Assembly (NCBI RefSeq): GCF_947495455.1
Contig: NZ_CANLZC010000007.1
Span: 24,112 to 88,111, forward strand
From: an uncultured Shewanella sp.
GTDB taxonomy: Bacteria; Pseudomonadota; Gammaproteobacteria; Enterobacterales; Shewanellaceae
Direction: 5' to 3'
Length of the DNA stretch: 64,000 nt
How positions within the stretch are numbered: position 1 is the first letter of the stretch; each line of letters opens with the position of its first letter. Both the position numbers and the translations under genes were made by a program. Below, piece by piece: positions 54,579-64,000 of the stretch. The notes beneath the pieces were generated by a model. That model was given only the letters and a program-made list of their open reading frames with translations. It had not been told where the DNA came from and did not search any database.

Positions 54579-55580
54579 TTGGAATTACTCTGTCCTGCAG
54601 GCAACTACCCATCACTTAAAACCGCGATAGATCACGGTGCAGATGCCGTTTATATTGGTTTTAAAGATGATACGAACGCACGACATTTTGCTGGGTTGAA
54701 CTTTACCGACAAGCAACTGAATAAAGCCGTAGATTATGTTCATCGTCATCGGCGTAAACTTCATGTGGCAATTAATACTTTTGCCCATCCACAGAGGTGG
54801 GAACGGTGGCAAAAAGCGATTGATAAAGCAGTTGATATCGGTGCTGACACTTTGATTCTGGCTGACATGTCATTATTAGAATATGCTGCACAGCGATACC
54901 CACACATCGAACGTCATTTGTCAGTTCAAGCGTCGGCGACCAATATTGCAGCAATCAAATTTTATTGTGATAGCTTTGATGTTAAACGAGTGGTATTACC
55001 AAGGGTGTTATCGATTCATCAAGTTAAACAATTAGCCGGAATGACTAATGTTGAGCTTGAAGTGTTTGCCTTTGGCAGCTTGTGCATTATGGCAGAAGGG
55101 CGGTGTTATTTATCTTCTTATTTGACTGGGGAATCGCCGAATACTGCTGGAGCGTGTTCCCCTGCTAAATTTGTACAGTGGGAGAAAACCAGCAATGGTT
55201 TAGAGTCTCGTCTAAATAGCATTCTAATAGACCGCTATGCTGATGATGAAAACGCCGGATATCCAACGTTGTGCAAGGGCCGCTTTAATGTAGACAACAA
55301 GGCCGATACGTTTCACGTCTTTGAAGAACCGACCAGTTTGAACACTTTAGATTTATTGCCTCAGTTGATTGATCTCAATATTGCTGCGGTAAAAATAGAA
55401 GGTCGTCAGCGCTCTGTGGCTTATGTCGAGCAAGTGACTAAAATATGGCGTGCAGCGATTGATAAATGTCAAGGTAATAGTAAAGGATATTGTGCAGAAC
55501 CTCATTGGGGACGTGGGCTAGCAGATATTAGTGAAGGGGTACAAACCACATTAGGTGCTTACCATCGTGACTGGCAGTAG
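54579..55580 (+). CDS. ubiU: UbiU, U32-family subunit of the oxygen-independent hydroxylase
   Basis: A 333-residue peptidase-U32-fold protein that binds a 4Fe-4S cluster and, with UbiV, hydroxylates the ubiquinone ring without oxygen, using prephenate as the oxygen donor. The cluster cysteines are in GSLCIMAEGRC, AGACSPAKF and YPTLCKGRF. The start is TTG 54579, with AGGAG seven bases upstream, giving MELLCPAGNYPSLK, which is the family N-terminus. A TTG at 54537 is open but unsupported. The C-terminus GAYHRDWQ is family-typical. Confidence 0.95.
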   Translation: MELLCPAGNYPSLKTAIDHGADAVYIGFKDDTNARHFAGLNFTDKQLNKAVDYVHRHRRKLHVAINTFAHPQRWERWQKAIDKAVDIGADTLILADMSLLEYAAQRYPHIERHLSVQASATNIAAIKFYCDSFDVKRVVLPRVLSIHQVKQLAGMTNVELEVFAFGSLCIMAEGRCYLSSYLTGESPNTAGACSPAKFVQWEKTSNGLESRLNSILIDRYADDENAGYPTLCKGRFNVDNKADTFHVFEEPTSLNTLDLLPQLIDLNIAAVKIEGRQRSVAYVEQVTKIWRAAIDKCQGNSKGYCAEPHWGRGLADISEGVQTTLGAYHRDWQ

Positions 55581-55589
55581 GAGAAACAA

Positions 55590-56480
55590 ATGCAATATTC
55601 ATTAGGTCCTATTCTTTATTATTGGGAAAAAAATCAAATGGACGTTTTTTACCAAGCAGCAGCGAATAGTCGTGCTGATATTATTTATCTTGGTGAAACC
55701 GTTTGCTCTAAACGTCGAGCGCTAGGTTTTAAAGACTGGTTAACGATGGCGCGTTCGTTAGCTGAACAGGGGAAAAAAGTCGTTCTGTCCACGATGTCAC
55801 TACTTGAAGCTCCGTCTGAGCTGGGTATGTTAAAACGTTATTGTGATAATGGTGACTTCATGGTTGAAGCGAATGATGTCGCAGCGATTGAGTTACTTTA
55901 TCAACATTCGCTACCATTTACAGTTGGACCTGCAATTAACTGCTATAACGCACAAACCATTAAATTTTTATTGGGTAAGGGCATGGTGCGTTGGGTCATG
56001 CCAGTAGAACTGTCTCGTGATTGGTTGAAAAAGGTTTTGTTATCTTGTGACGCGTTGAATATCCGTGATAAGTTTGAAACCGAAGTTTTTGGTTATGGCT
56101 ATATTCCACTCGCTTATTCGGCACGTTGTTTTACTGCGCGTTCTGAAAATAAAACAAAAGATAAATGTGGATTGTGTTGTATTCATTTTCCAAATGGTCG
56201 TTTAGTACGCTCACAAGAAGAACAGTCTTTGTTTGTGATTAATGGTGTTCAAACTCAGTCTGGCTATTGCTATAACTTAGTGAATGATTTAGCGTCAATG
56301 AAAGGCTTGGTCGATGTGGTTAGACTGAGTCCTTTATCTTTAGAGACGTTATCAATCGTCGATACCTTTAAAGAAGCTGATTTACAAAATAATTCCCAAG
56401 CAATGCCACTTGATAGTCGCGAGTGTAATGGTTATTGGCATAATATTGCCGGTCTTAATATGGCCCAACCATTGGTATAA
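55590..56480 (+). CDS. ubiV: UbiV, U32-family partner of UbiU
   Basis: A 296-residue partner of UbiU with its own 4Fe-4S cluster. The cysteines are in LGETVCSKR, SARCFTAR and KDKCGLCC. FGYGYIPLAYSARCFTA and GPAINCYNAQT are family segments. It follows ubiU after 9 bp, in one transcript. Confidence 0.95.
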   Translation: MQYSLGPILYYWEKNQMDVFYQAAANSRADIIYLGETVCSKRRALGFKDWLTMARSLAEQGKKVVLSTMSLLEAPSELGMLKRYCDNGDFMVEANDVAAIELLYQHSLPFTVGPAINCYNAQTIKFLLGKGMVRWVMPVELSRDWLKKVLLSCDALNIRDKFETEVFGYGYIPLAYSARCFTARSENKTKDKCGLCCIHFPNGRLVRSQEEQSLFVINGVQTQSGYCYNLVNDLASMKGLVDVVRLSPLSLETLSIVDTFKEADLQNNSQAMPLDSRECNGYWHNIAGLNMAQPLV

Positions 56481-56540
56481 GTATTACCTTATAGGGTATT
56501 TGCTTAAATACGCTTCACTTGATTTTAATTCTACTGCTCA

Positions 56541-56554
56541 TTGATGTAGATCAA
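56541..56554. promoter_or_regulatory. FNR/EtrA box upstream of nrdG
   Basis: TTGATGTAGATCAA matches TTGAT-4-ATCAA exactly, 74 bases before the nrdG start, fitting activation without oxygen. Confidence 0.8.
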
Positions 56555-56628
56555 TTACCTGATTTTATATTTTGGCACCATATATAGTGATTTTATTTAT
56601 AATTAACACTATATATGGTTGGTTTGGA

Positions 56629-57087
56629 ATGGTGGAATTTAATTTCTTTGATGTTCAAGTCGTGTTTCAAGAAGTGCCTGATGAGGTGTCATTGGCGTTG
56701 ACAATATGTGGTTGTCCACTGCGTTGTGAGGGCTGTCATCGAGATGATATTTGGGATCCCTTTCAAGGCACTCCATTAACTACGCACTTTTTTAAACAAT
56801 TGTTAGCACAATATGATGGCTTAATTACCTGTGTGGTTTTTTTTGGTGGTGAATGGCAGCCCACAAAGCTTATTCCATTGTTAAAATTGGCGCAGCAAGT
56901 TGGATTAAAAACCTGTTTATACACGGGAATGTCAAAAATACCACAACGCATTAAACAGTATTTAACGTACCTAAAAACCGGTGCATGGCAGTCAAATCTT
57001 GGAGGGCTCAATAGCAAAATAACCAATCAACGATTTATTAACGTCAATGAGAATCAACTGCTTAATTTTAAATTTATGGGAAGTTAA
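56629..57087 (+). CDS. nrdG: NrdG-type activase of anaerobic ribonucleotide reductase
   Basis: A 152-residue radical-SAM activase that puts the glycyl radical on NrdD. The cluster motif is CPLRCEGCHRDDIW near the N-terminus. VVFFGGEWQPTKLIPLLKLA is the SAM-binding region. It is a shorter, variant form compared with the E. coli protein order nrdD-nrdG; here the activase comes first. I set the start at ATG 56629 (MVEFNFF), removing a hydrophobic extension. nrdD starts one base after the stop. Confidence 0.88.
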   Translation: MVEFNFFDVQVVFQEVPDEVSLALTICGCPLRCEGCHRDDIWDPFQGTPLTTHFFKQLLAQYDGLITCVVFFGGEWQPTKLIPLLKLAQQVGLKTCLYTGMSKIPQRIKQYLTYLKTGAWQSNLGGLNSKITNQRFINVNENQLLNFKFMGS

Positions 57088-57088
57088 G

Positions 57089-58870
57089 ATGCAAGTCTTT
57101 AGTCAATCACAGATTTTAGAAAAGTTAGATTTTATCCAGCGTTATGTTCATAGCACTAATGCCGCCGATGGGTCGAAATTCGATGCGAACGCGAATGTGA
57201 CTCATAAAAATATTACCACGTTAGAAACTGAACTGATGAAAGATTGTTTCATACAGATCAATCGTGTTCAAGTGCAAAAAAAAATAGCGCAATTATTTGA
57301 CCAAGATTTATCTGATGAATATGTACGCCAAATTGAAGAACATGAAATATATGTTCATGATGAAACTAGCCTAAAGCCCTATTGTACCTCCATCACAATG
57401 TATCCTTTCTTGTTTGATGGCCTAACTAAACTGGGTGGTGAGTCTAAAGCACCACAGCATATTGAATCTTTTTGTGGCACATTTGTTAACTTGGTTTTTG
57501 CGATTAGCTCACAGTTTGCAGGTGCGATTGCAACGGTAGAGTTTTTGACTTATTTCGATTATTTTGCTCGTAAAGACTACGGTGATGATTATCTCAATAC
57601 TCACTGTCATGCTGTTGCTAATCATTTTCAGCATGTCGTTTATGCTCTTAACCAGCCCGCAGCTGCACGGGGTTACCAAAGTGTATTTTGGAATATCTCA
57701 CTGTATGACCAATATTATTTTGATGCCATGTTTAGTGATTTTAAATTTCCTGATTTTACTGCACCAATTTGGTCAAGTGTCGATAAGTTACAACAATTTT
57801 TCATGAATTGGTTTAATGATGAACGTAAAAGTGCAGTATTAACATTTCCGGTGATCACTGCCGCGATGTTAATCAATAAAGGGCAAGTTAAAGACCAAAT
57901 ATTTGCTTCATTTTGTGCAAAACAAATGAGTGAGGGGAATTCCTTCTTTGTCTATCAGTCAGAAAATGCGGATTCGTTGGCTTCTTGTTGTCGCTTGCGA
58001 AATGAAATTAGCGATAATACTTTTTCATATACCTTAGGTGCTGGTGGAGTCGCGACAGGCTCAGTGAATGTCATTACCATTAATATTAATCGATTAGTAC
58101 AACAGGGACGTGATCTATTGAGTGAAGTGGAGAAAATCCATAAGTATCAGGTTGCATATAGGGCATTGATGAATGAATATTTGAGTCATGGATTATTGTC
58201 AGTTTATGATGCTGGTTTTATTAGTTTAGATAAACAGTTTTTAACCATTGGTATTAACGGAATGGCCGAAGCAGCTGAATTTAGTGGCATTGAAGTCGGC
58301 TATAATCCAGCATATATAGACTTCGTTAGTTCAAAGCTTAAAGTTATTTATGATGCTAATAAGGCTGCTAAAATTCAATATGGCTATTTGTTTAATACTG
58401 AGTTCGTTCCTGCTGAGAACTTAGGATTAAAAAATGCAAAATGGGATCGTGAAGATGGATTGCTTGTACCAAGAGATTGTTATAATTCATATTTTTATTT
58501 AGTAGAAGATCAAACTATTAATTGTTTAGATAAATTTTTACTGCATGGCAAAGAGATGACTCGCTATCTTGACGGCGGATCAGCGTTGCATTTAAATTTA
58601 GATGATCACCTCAGTGAGCAGAATTATTTTAATCTGTTAAATATCGCGGCAAAAACAGGCTGCAATTATTTTTGTGTCAACGTTAAAATGACGATTTGTA
58701 ATGAATGTGGGCATATCAATAAACGAACCTTAGATAATTGCAGTGCCTGTGGTTCGATAGATATCGATTATGGTACTCGAGTGATTGGCTATTTGAAGCG
58801 GATATCAGGGTTTAGTCAAGGTCGCCGTAAAGAACACCAAAGACGAAGTTATAGCAATTCCATCATATAG
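57089..58870 (+). CDS. nrdD: Anaerobic ribonucleoside-triphosphate reductase NrdD
   Basis: A 593-residue class III reductase making dNTPs from NTPs without oxygen. The run VTHKNITTLETELMKD, the motif SCCRLRNE, and GAGGVATGSVNVITINI are family segments. The C-terminus has a zinc site (CNECG, CSACG) followed by GTRVIGYLKR, which should carry the radical glycine. There is no ATP-cone, so it is shorter than the 712-residue E. coli enzyme. ATG 57089 follows GGGAAG. Confidence 0.9.
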   Translation: MQVFSQSQILEKLDFIQRYVHSTNAADGSKFDANANVTHKNITTLETELMKDCFIQINRVQVQKKIAQLFDQDLSDEYVRQIEEHEIYVHDETSLKPYCTSITMYPFLFDGLTKLGGESKAPQHIESFCGTFVNLVFAISSQFAGAIATVEFLTYFDYFARKDYGDDYLNTHCHAVANHFQHVVYALNQPAAARGYQSVFWNISLYDQYYFDAMFSDFKFPDFTAPIWSSVDKLQQFFMNWFNDERKSAVLTFPVITAAMLINKGQVKDQIFASFCAKQMSEGNSFFVYQSENADSLASCCRLRNEISDNTFSYTLGAGGVATGSVNVITININRLVQQGRDLLSEVEKIHKYQVAYRALMNEYLSHGLLSVYDAGFISLDKQFLTIGINGMAEAAEFSGIEVGYNPAYIDFVSSKLKVIYDANKAAKIQYGYLFNTEFVPAENLGLKNAKWDREDGLLVPRDCYNSYFYLVEDQTINCLDKFLLHGKEMTRYLDGGSALHLNLDDHLSEQNYFNLLNIAAKTGCNYFCVNVKMTICNECGHINKRTLDNCSACGSIDIDYGTRVIGYLKRISGFSQGRRKEHQRRSYSNSII

Positions 58871-58921
58871 ATAAAAAACTTAGAGCATTCCAGGCTTTTC
58901 AATTCAAGGTGCATTGATTGA

Positions 58922-58961
58922 GTTATACCCAAATGAATGCCTTAAATTCTTTGGGTATAAC
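58922..58961. other. Perfect 12-base hairpin between nrdD and torD
   Basis: GTTATACCCAAA and TTTGGGTATAAC surround a 16-base loop. It lacks a T-run. It separates two convergent operons and may protect transcript ends. Confidence 0.6.
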
Positions 58962-58967
58962 GAGCCA

Positions 58968-59612
58968 TCATAGATGGGGTTTTATCGTTTTGAGATCGTA
59001 TAGGATCCAACTTTGTGTCAAGCGGGCTAATGCACTGTAAAATTGACCTTGATCATATTTTATCACTCTTGTGACAAATTGCTGAAGCCAAGTATTCAGA
59101 TAGCTGTCGATAAAAGCAAATTGAGCCTGAATGTCTTGGTTTATGCACAGATGTTCGCAATAGGCCAAGATCACGGCTAAATGATCGGCAGGCTCAGGGA
59201 AATGAGTTTGCACTTGTAATTGGGCTTGTTTTAGGAATTGAAGCATTTGTTGGTGTTGCTGGCCAAATAAAGGAACGTCATCTTGCTCCTGTTTAGCTTT
59301 ATCTAGGTATAAGCTTGCGTAAGGCGAAGCACTTTGTTTCGTTCCAAGGAGAAAGAGTCCGCAGTAATCGGCAGCGAGTGTCAATTGTGCTTCATGGGTG
59401 TCTAATGTCTGTAAGGTTGAAACGAGTATATTGACATCGTGTTGGAATTTGGGCTCAGTGGCAAGTTGTGCTAAAAAAGCCTGAGCTTGTTCCGATAGCA
59501 ATTCTTTGAGATGCTGACGATTAATTTCTTTAGCAAATAAAGATGATAAGAACCGATAGACCATAGCGCGGGCTTGGTTTGTGATGGCATTATTGATTTC
59601 ATTTTTATTCAT
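58968..59612 (-). CDS. torD: TorD, TMAO reductase maturation chaperone
   Basis: A 214-residue all-helical cytoplasmic chaperone that binds apo-TorA and its twin-arginine signal until molybdenum cofactor is inserted. RAMVYRFLSSLFAKE near the start, AADYCGLFLLGTKQSASPYASLYLD and EPADHLAVILAYCEHL are the family signatures. It is the last gene of torECAD, 18 bp after torA. Confidence 0.93.
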   Translation of the reverse strand: MNKNEINNAITNQARAMVYRFLSSLFAKEINRQHLKELLSEQAQAFLAQLATEPKFQHDVNILVSTLQTLDTHEAQLTLAADYCGLFLLGTKQSASPYASLYLDKAKQEQDDVPLFGQQHQQMLQFLKQAQLQVQTHFPEPADHLAVILAYCEHLCINQDIQAQFAFIDSYLNTWLQQFVTRVIKYDQGQFYSALARLTQSWILYDLKTIKPHL

Positions 59613-59630
59613 ATCATATTCTTTATGTGA

Positions 59631-62123
59631 TTAAATCTTGGTTTCAATGGGGCCGCTAAATGAACTGACATCGGGGACTTTCCCTTGGTATTTCTCAAAG
59701 TCAACGAGGCAGGTATATGCCGAACAGGCTTGGGCTAATTTAGATGTACCTATGTCCATTGTGAGTGTATTTGGATCCCCATAACTGCAAAGTGCGCCGA
59801 CTTTTGCGCCACCTACCTTGCTACCATCATCTCCCACAGGACCATACCAAGCGCCTTCTTGAATGCGGATCACACCTTGTGGGTAACGAGTCGATACGAC
59901 GGCACCTGCCAGTAACTGGCCACGGTTATTAAATACACGGACGATATCCCCATTCTTAATACCACGATGTTTTGCATCAATGGGATTCATGTATACAGGC
60001 TCTCGATCATTGACTGCATAGGTTTCACGTAATGCTGTCGATTCACACATTTGTGAGTGGATACGTTTGTCAGGGTGGCAAGATTGCATCCAAATTGGAA
60101 ACTCCTTAGAGCCAGGTCCACCATGACTACGTTCTGCTTTTTCCATCCAAATGGGGTGTCCTGGACAATCATCGTACCCAAATTGAGCTATCTTACGGCT
60201 GTAGATTTCAATTAAACCAGAAGGCGTGCCCAATGGATGTATTTCAGGATCGTCTCTGAAGTCAGCATGCCTAACCCAAGGCTTACCTTCTCCAAAATAA
60301 ACATAGCCTTGTTGCCAAAAGGTGTCGAAATCAGGCATGTCGAATTTACCTTTATTGGCTTTTTTACAATCGTTATATAATTTAATGAGCCAATCTTTTT
60401 CTGACATATTTCGAGTATATTCTTTTTCTTTTCCCAATAATGCTGCAAATCGAGTGAAAATCTCAAAATCAGAAAGGCTTTCATACAAAGGCTCAACCAT
60501 TTTGTGCATGGCGAGTAGGCCTCTATTTGAGTAGCTGCCATGAATATCGATATCATTACGTTCAAATGTGGTGCAGGCAGGTAGGACGATATCTGAGAAT
60601 CGGCAAGTGGCAGTCCAGTTAACATCAATGGTGACGACACATTCCAGCTTGTGGAATGCTTGTTTCATTTTGTTTCTGTCTTGATGGTGGTTCCATGGAT
60701 TATTACCAGAGAATATCATCATCTTTATGTCAGGAAAAATGACTTTAGCGCCGTTAGCATCGATGGTTTTTCCTGGTGATAAAATGGCATCAACCCAGCG
60801 TGCGATTGGAATCGTGCTGCTAGCCCCTTTGAAATCATTGTTGTCAAATATCGGCTTTTGATCTTCATCTAAGTTACGAGGAAAAGCCCCAGGCGTTGCT
60901 GCACCCGATGCCGGTACACCAATACTTGAATAATGATGACCATAACTGATCCCACCGCCTGGTAAGCCTATTTGCCCTATCATAGTTGCGAGCACTGCGG
61001 CCATCCAATAGGGTTGTTCTCCATGTTGTTGTCGTTGGATACACCAACCCATGAGTATTTGCGTTCGACCTTTGGTCATCACTTTGGCTAAATCTCGAAT
61101 GATCTCAGGTTTAACATGGGTAATTTTTGCTGCCCATTCTGGGGTTTTAGGGATGCCATCGTTTTCTCCCATGAGATAGGGAAGGAATTGCTCAAAACCT
61201 ATGCTATAACTGTCGATAAATTGAGTATCATGGAGATTTTTAGTGATCATCTCATGGGCAATGCCTAACATTAATGCCACGTCAGTTTGCGGATTGACAT
61301 AGAGTTGCTCACAGCCTAGGTATTCCTGTGTTTTGGTCACCACAGGATCAATACTGATCACACGGATTTGACCCTGTTTCACTTTTTCTTTCAGCTGGGC
61401 CAGATACTTGTAAGATTCATGGGTTTCAGCATTCCAACCTATTTGTAGATTTTTATAGGGATCGTTAGACCATAAAATAATGGTGTTTGATTCTTTGAGA
61501 ATAAGTGGCCAAGACGTTCCCTGCGCGTAAACTTCTGTTGAGCCTAAAATGTATGGCAAAATCGTTTGACCAGCACAGGTAGAGTAGTCGCCAATTTTTT
61601 TGACAAAATTACCGTGCATGCTGATAGCGCGCTGCATATGACTGGTACTTGAATGTAATTGACCCGTTGCGCGCCAGCCAGTTTGACCTGCGTGCAGGCC
61701 AGATGGACCATAATGCGTCTGTATTTCATCCAGTGATGCCTTTAGTAAGTGCAGGGCCTTATCCCATGTGACGCGAACAAAGCGAAAATCACCACGTTGA
61801 TGAGTATTACTTTTGTGGCCTTTGAGTAAAAAATCCAGACGTACCATAGGGTAACGAACACGAGATGGATTATAAACTAATCCTTTGATGCCCTTTATCA
61901 TGTCACTTGGGTATTGATCACTGTCAAAAGGAATGACTTGGTCGATTACCCCATTTTTACGCTTCATTTTGAAGGCGCCACAATGTGTGCCAGTGGTTAA
62001 CCATTGATCATCATTATTGTTAATGCCAGAGGCGAAAGTATTGAGAGGAGCAAGCACAGATGCACCACTCAAGGCTACATAAGAGGTTGATAATAACCCT
62101 TTCAGAAAGTCTCTTCTTTTCAT
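59631..62123 (-). CDS. torA: TorA, periplasmic TMAO reductase
   Basis: An 830-residue molybdopterin enzyme reducing trimethylamine N-oxide to trimethylamine as terminal electron acceptor. The twin-arginine signal is [17 protein letters not shown]. The molybdenum ligand serine is in [15 protein letters not shown]. Cofactor segments include [13 protein letters not shown] and [15 protein letters not shown]. There is no N-terminal 4Fe-4S cysteine motif, as expected for the DMSO/TMAO group with a single cofactor. The start overlaps the torC stop by four bases. Confidence 0.96.
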   Translation of the reverse strand: MKRRDFLKGLLSTSYVALSGASVLAPLNTFASGINNNDDQWLTTGTHCGAFKMKRKNGVIDQVIPFDSDQYPSDMIKGIKGLVYNPSRVRYPMVRLDFLLKGHKSNTHQRGDFRFVRVTWDKALHLLKASLDEIQTHYGPSGLHAGQTGWRATGQLHSSTSHMQRAISMHGNFVKKIGDYSTCAGQTILPYILGSTEVYAQGTSWPLILKESNTIILWSNDPYKNLQIGWNAETHESYKYLAQLKEKVKQGQIRVISIDPVVTKTQEYLGCEQLYVNPQTDVALMLGIAHEMITKNLHDTQFIDSYSIGFEQFLPYLMGENDGIPKTPEWAAKITHVKPEIIRDLAKVMTKGRTQILMGWCIQRQQHGEQPYWMAAVLATMIGQIGLPGGGISYGHHYSSIGVPASGAATPGAFPRNLDEDQKPIFDNNDFKGASSTIPIARWVDAILSPGKTIDANGAKVIFPDIKMMIFSGNNPWNHHQDRNKMKQAFHKLECVVTIDVNWTATCRFSDIVLPACTTFERNDIDIHGSYSNRGLLAMHKMVEPLYESLSDFEIFTRFAALLGKEKEYTRNMSEKDWLIKLYNDCKKANKGKFDMPDFDTFWQQGYVYFGEGKPWVRHADFRDDPEIHPLGTPSGLIEIYSRKIAQFGYDDCPGHPIWMEKAERSHGGPGSKEFPIWMQSCHPDKRIHSQMCESTALRETYAVNDREPVYMNPIDAKHRGIKNGDIVRVFNNRGQLLAGAVVSTRYPQGVIRIQEGAWYGPVGDDGSKVGGAKVGALCSYGDPNTLTMDIGTSKLAQACSAYTCLVDFEKYQGKVPDVSSFSGPIETKI

Positions 62124-63319
62124 TTTTTATCCTGTGAATTCGAGTGCGCAGGCTGGTTGAAAGTCGATGAATGTGCTTGTAAATATTTTTGTACGAGTGC
62201 TTGCGTGTCCTGATCCATATTGACAAAGGCGACCATACCTTGGAACATGCCTGGCCAAGTATTAGCATCAAAGTGAGTGACTGAGGGTTGGGTATGGCAT
62301 ACGCTACAGCTGGTACTGTATGTCTCACGTGCATAGTCCCAAAGTGGTTGTAGATCGGCGACTAAGTAGTCTTTGTCAGTCCAAATTTGGGCCTCAACGC
62401 GTTGCCATTTTAATCCCGTTAATGGATCTTCTTGCTCTTCAAAACTATTGATCACACCTGGTTCTTGTGCCGCATCTTTTGTCAGCTGAGCCGATAAGAT
62501 GTTGAGACCAAAATCGTAGTAAATGACACGGCCTGCTCCAATTTTTTTACGCCAACCGTTGAGCTTTAATTTTACGCGGTTTCCTTTGGCTTCGATAATG
62601 TTGACTTTGGTGGCGATGTTTAATGTTCCTGCTTCAACGTCAGTACTTTCATTGAAGAAAAGCGGTTTAGTTAACACGGAAAAGTAAGTGTTATCGACTT
62701 GAGGTGAGTGTTCACCAGCACCAACTTGAGCGATCAGATCTGGTGCGCGTGATGTGTTCATATCCGGTAGCTTATGGGCAATACCTTTATGACAATCAAT
62801 ACAGCTTTGATCGGTTTCAGCTGCTCGTTTCATTTGTTTTTGAGCAAGCTTAGACATGCTTTCCCATTTCATTGACTTATAATCATGGCAATTTTTGCAT
62901 GCAAGAGAATCATCTCTATCGAATCGTTTCCATTCTCGACTGGCCATGGTTAAACGGTTTTCTTCAAATTTTTCGGGGGTATTAACGGTTTGTAGCATCC
63001 ATCCCCATACGTCATGGGAGGCTTCCATTTTTCGTGCTATTTTACGGCTCCAATTATGAGGAACATGGCAATCTGGACAGGTTGCACGCACGCCCGAATG
63101 ATTAGACCAATGCACAGTTTCTTGTAATTCTTGGTACGGCATGCTTTCCATACTGTGGCAACTGATACAAAACGCTTCTGTATTGGTCAATTCAAGTGCG
63201 GTATTGAATCCACCCCAGAAAATAATACCCATTATAAAGGCAGATAAACTGACCATGCCTAATGTGAGGTATCGAGCAGGTTTATTGAGTGTATGCCAAA
63301 TATTGATAATCCACTTCAT
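62120..63319 (-). CDS. torC: TorC, membrane-anchored pentahaem cytochrome c
   Basis: A 399-residue NapC/NirT-type quinol dehydrogenase that feeds electrons to TorA. One N-terminal membrane helix (about 18-38) is followed by four CXXCH sites at Cys51, Cys81, Cys141 and Cys173, then a 160-residue extension with a fifth site at Cys338 (CSVCHTQPS). The fifth haem domain is specific to TorC. ATGA overlap with torA indicates coupled translation. Confidence 0.96.
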   Translation of the reverse strand: MKWIINIWHTLNKPARYLTLGMVSLSAFIMGIIFWGGFNTALELTNTEAFCISCHSMESMPYQELQETVHWSNHSGVRATCPDCHVPHNWSRKIARKMEASHDVWGWMLQTVNTPEKFEENRLTMASREWKRFDRDDSLACKNCHDYKSMKWESMSKLAQKQMKRAAETDQSCIDCHKGIAHKLPDMNTSRAPDLIAQVGAGEHSPQVDNTYFSVLTKPLFFNESTDVEAGTLNIATKVNIIEAKGNRVKLKLNGWRKKIGAGRVIYYDFGLNILSAQLTKDAAQEPGVINSFEEQEDPLTGLKWQRVEAQIWTDKDYLVADLQPLWDYARETYSTSCSVCHTQPSVTHFDANTWPGMFQGMVAFVNMDQDTQALVQKYLQAHSSTFNQPAHSNSQDKK

Positions 63320-63344
63320 AGCAGTATCCTTTAAACTTTTTAAG

Positions 63345-63515
63345 TTAGTGGCTGGCTACACCGTTAAACATCTGTATCATCCAAATGATTAAGCCATAGG
63401 TACCAATACTTGAAATACTGAGAATGGGGAAAAGGAGAAAAATAATGAAAGCTAATGCTTTTAACTCTTGAAGTTTAATATTGGTCTGTGGATTTTTAGT
63501 ATTGAGTTTTATCAT
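63345..63515 (-). CDS. torE: TorE, small membrane protein of the Tor system
   Basis: A 56-residue single-helix protein of the NapE/TorE family. LKALAFIIFLLFPILSISS then GTYGLIIWMIQMFNG is the family pattern. GAGAG precedes the ATG by a few bases. It is the first gene of torECAD, as in other Shewanella; it aids electron transfer in an incompletely understood way. A TorR-box-like CTGTTCAAAG (63524-63533, minus strand) overlaps the leader, a weak 8/10 match. Confidence 0.85.
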   Translation of the reverse strand: MIKLNTKNPQTNIKLQELKALAFIIFLLFPILSISSIGTYGLIIWMIQMFNGVASH

Positions 63516-64000
63516 AATGCTCTCTTTGAACAGAATAAAAAGGTTAACGTTATTGTCTATATATTTTTAAAATGTTTCTTAATTGTTTTTTTAAGTGATG
63601 TTAATTATATTTATCAGGACGGAGTACTCTTAAAAATGGGTATATCATTATTTTATTTTAATAAATTACTGTTTTAATTGATGTGGATCAATTTGCATTA
63701 GACTTTATTAATGTTTGGGAAATATACTTTGTATTGAAGAGTGTTAATGTTTTTTATATTTAAACTGTGTGATTTTTTATTTTATCTTTTGTAAGTTTTG
63801 GTGTTATTTTTTTATGTGTTTGTTTATTTATTGGTTGTGTGTAAATATAAATGTAATTAATAAATAACCTGCTGAGGATTGCATTCATGACAAAGGCCAG
63901 CAGATAGGTTTAGCATAATGAGTCTTAGGTGTCCCCTTATATAAAGCAGCCACATCAAGGGTTTTGAGGTAAAATACTCCAAACAACCATAATAAGCTCA
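63516..64000. other. Upstream region of torECAD
   Basis: AT-rich, with no gene I can support. It contains the FNR-type box below and a GC-richer stretch near the right edge (63880-64000) that may belong to a neighbouring gene or its leader outside the window. Confidence 0.5.
63678..63691. promoter_or_regulatory. FNR/EtrA box upstream of torECAD
   Basis: TTGATGTGGATCAA matches TTGAT-4-ATCAA exactly, about 160 bases upstream of torE. It could serve torECAD or a divergent gene beyond the edge. Confidence 0.75.

Noticed and set aside
63468..63677. 69-residue plus-strand ORF upstream of the tor operon
   Set aside because: It overlaps torE on the opposite strand and consists of AT-rich translation with no ribosome-binding site.

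Overview
The window looks like a piece of a Shewanella chromosome or that of a close marine gammaproteobacterial relative. The evidence is the gene order rlmN-pilW-rodZ-ispG-hisS-yfgM-bamB-der / xseA / guaB-guaA, a torE-torC-torA-torD operon with a five-haem TorC, anaerobic genes preceded by FNR-type boxes, and moderately AT-rich DNA. I saw no rRNA, tRNA, CRISPR array or transposase gene. All assignments come from reading motifs by eye; no database search was run.

Layout. (1) 1-2360: the 3' end of a PstS-like gene, then five related units (275-2110). Each unit carries a minus-strand terminator-like hairpin and a plus-strand ribosome-binding site with a 15-codon reading frame; nothing I recognise explains them. 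(2) 2364-24743: housekeeping and accessory genes, including a glutathione peroxidase, an rRNA methyltransferase, PhnA, YaiI, transporters, a zinc/cadmium-type P-type ATPase with a MerR-type promoter, the glyoxylate shunt pair aceB-aceA with palindromic operators upstream, MtfA, a 5'-nucleotidase family protein, a CNNM-type protein and rlmN. (3) 24771-37167: a conserved core of cell-envelope, isoprenoid, translation and purine genes. (4) 37168-39393: a gene-poor stretch with repeated intergenic modules and a possible lone integron-type cassette. (5) 39394-45527: a secreted GH26 glycosidase next to a peptide-export cluster (HlyD-type adaptor, C39-peptidase ABC transporter, three double-glycine peptides) with a visible 461-bp-offset duplication scar. 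(6) 45528-53955: accessory DNA with an MFS transporter gene interrupted by one amber codon, a small inverted-repeat element, small unknown genes, two acetyltransferases, and a TonB-dependent receptor with four 87-bp in-frame repeats. (7) 53956-64000: an anaerobic block with ubiT / ubiU-ubiV (oxygen-independent ubiquinone synthesis), nrdG-nrdD (anaerobic deoxynucleotide synthesis) and torECAD (TMAO respiration). FNR-type boxes lie upstream of each group.

The genes in region 7 make biological sense together: quinone made without oxygen feeds electrons to TorC and TorA, while NrdD supplies dNTPs when the oxygen-dependent enzyme cannot work. In region 5, the adaptor and the peptidase-transporter would trim and export the three GG-leader peptides through an outer-membrane channel encoded elsewhere. 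The least explained items are the five-unit array at the left end and the peptide cluster.
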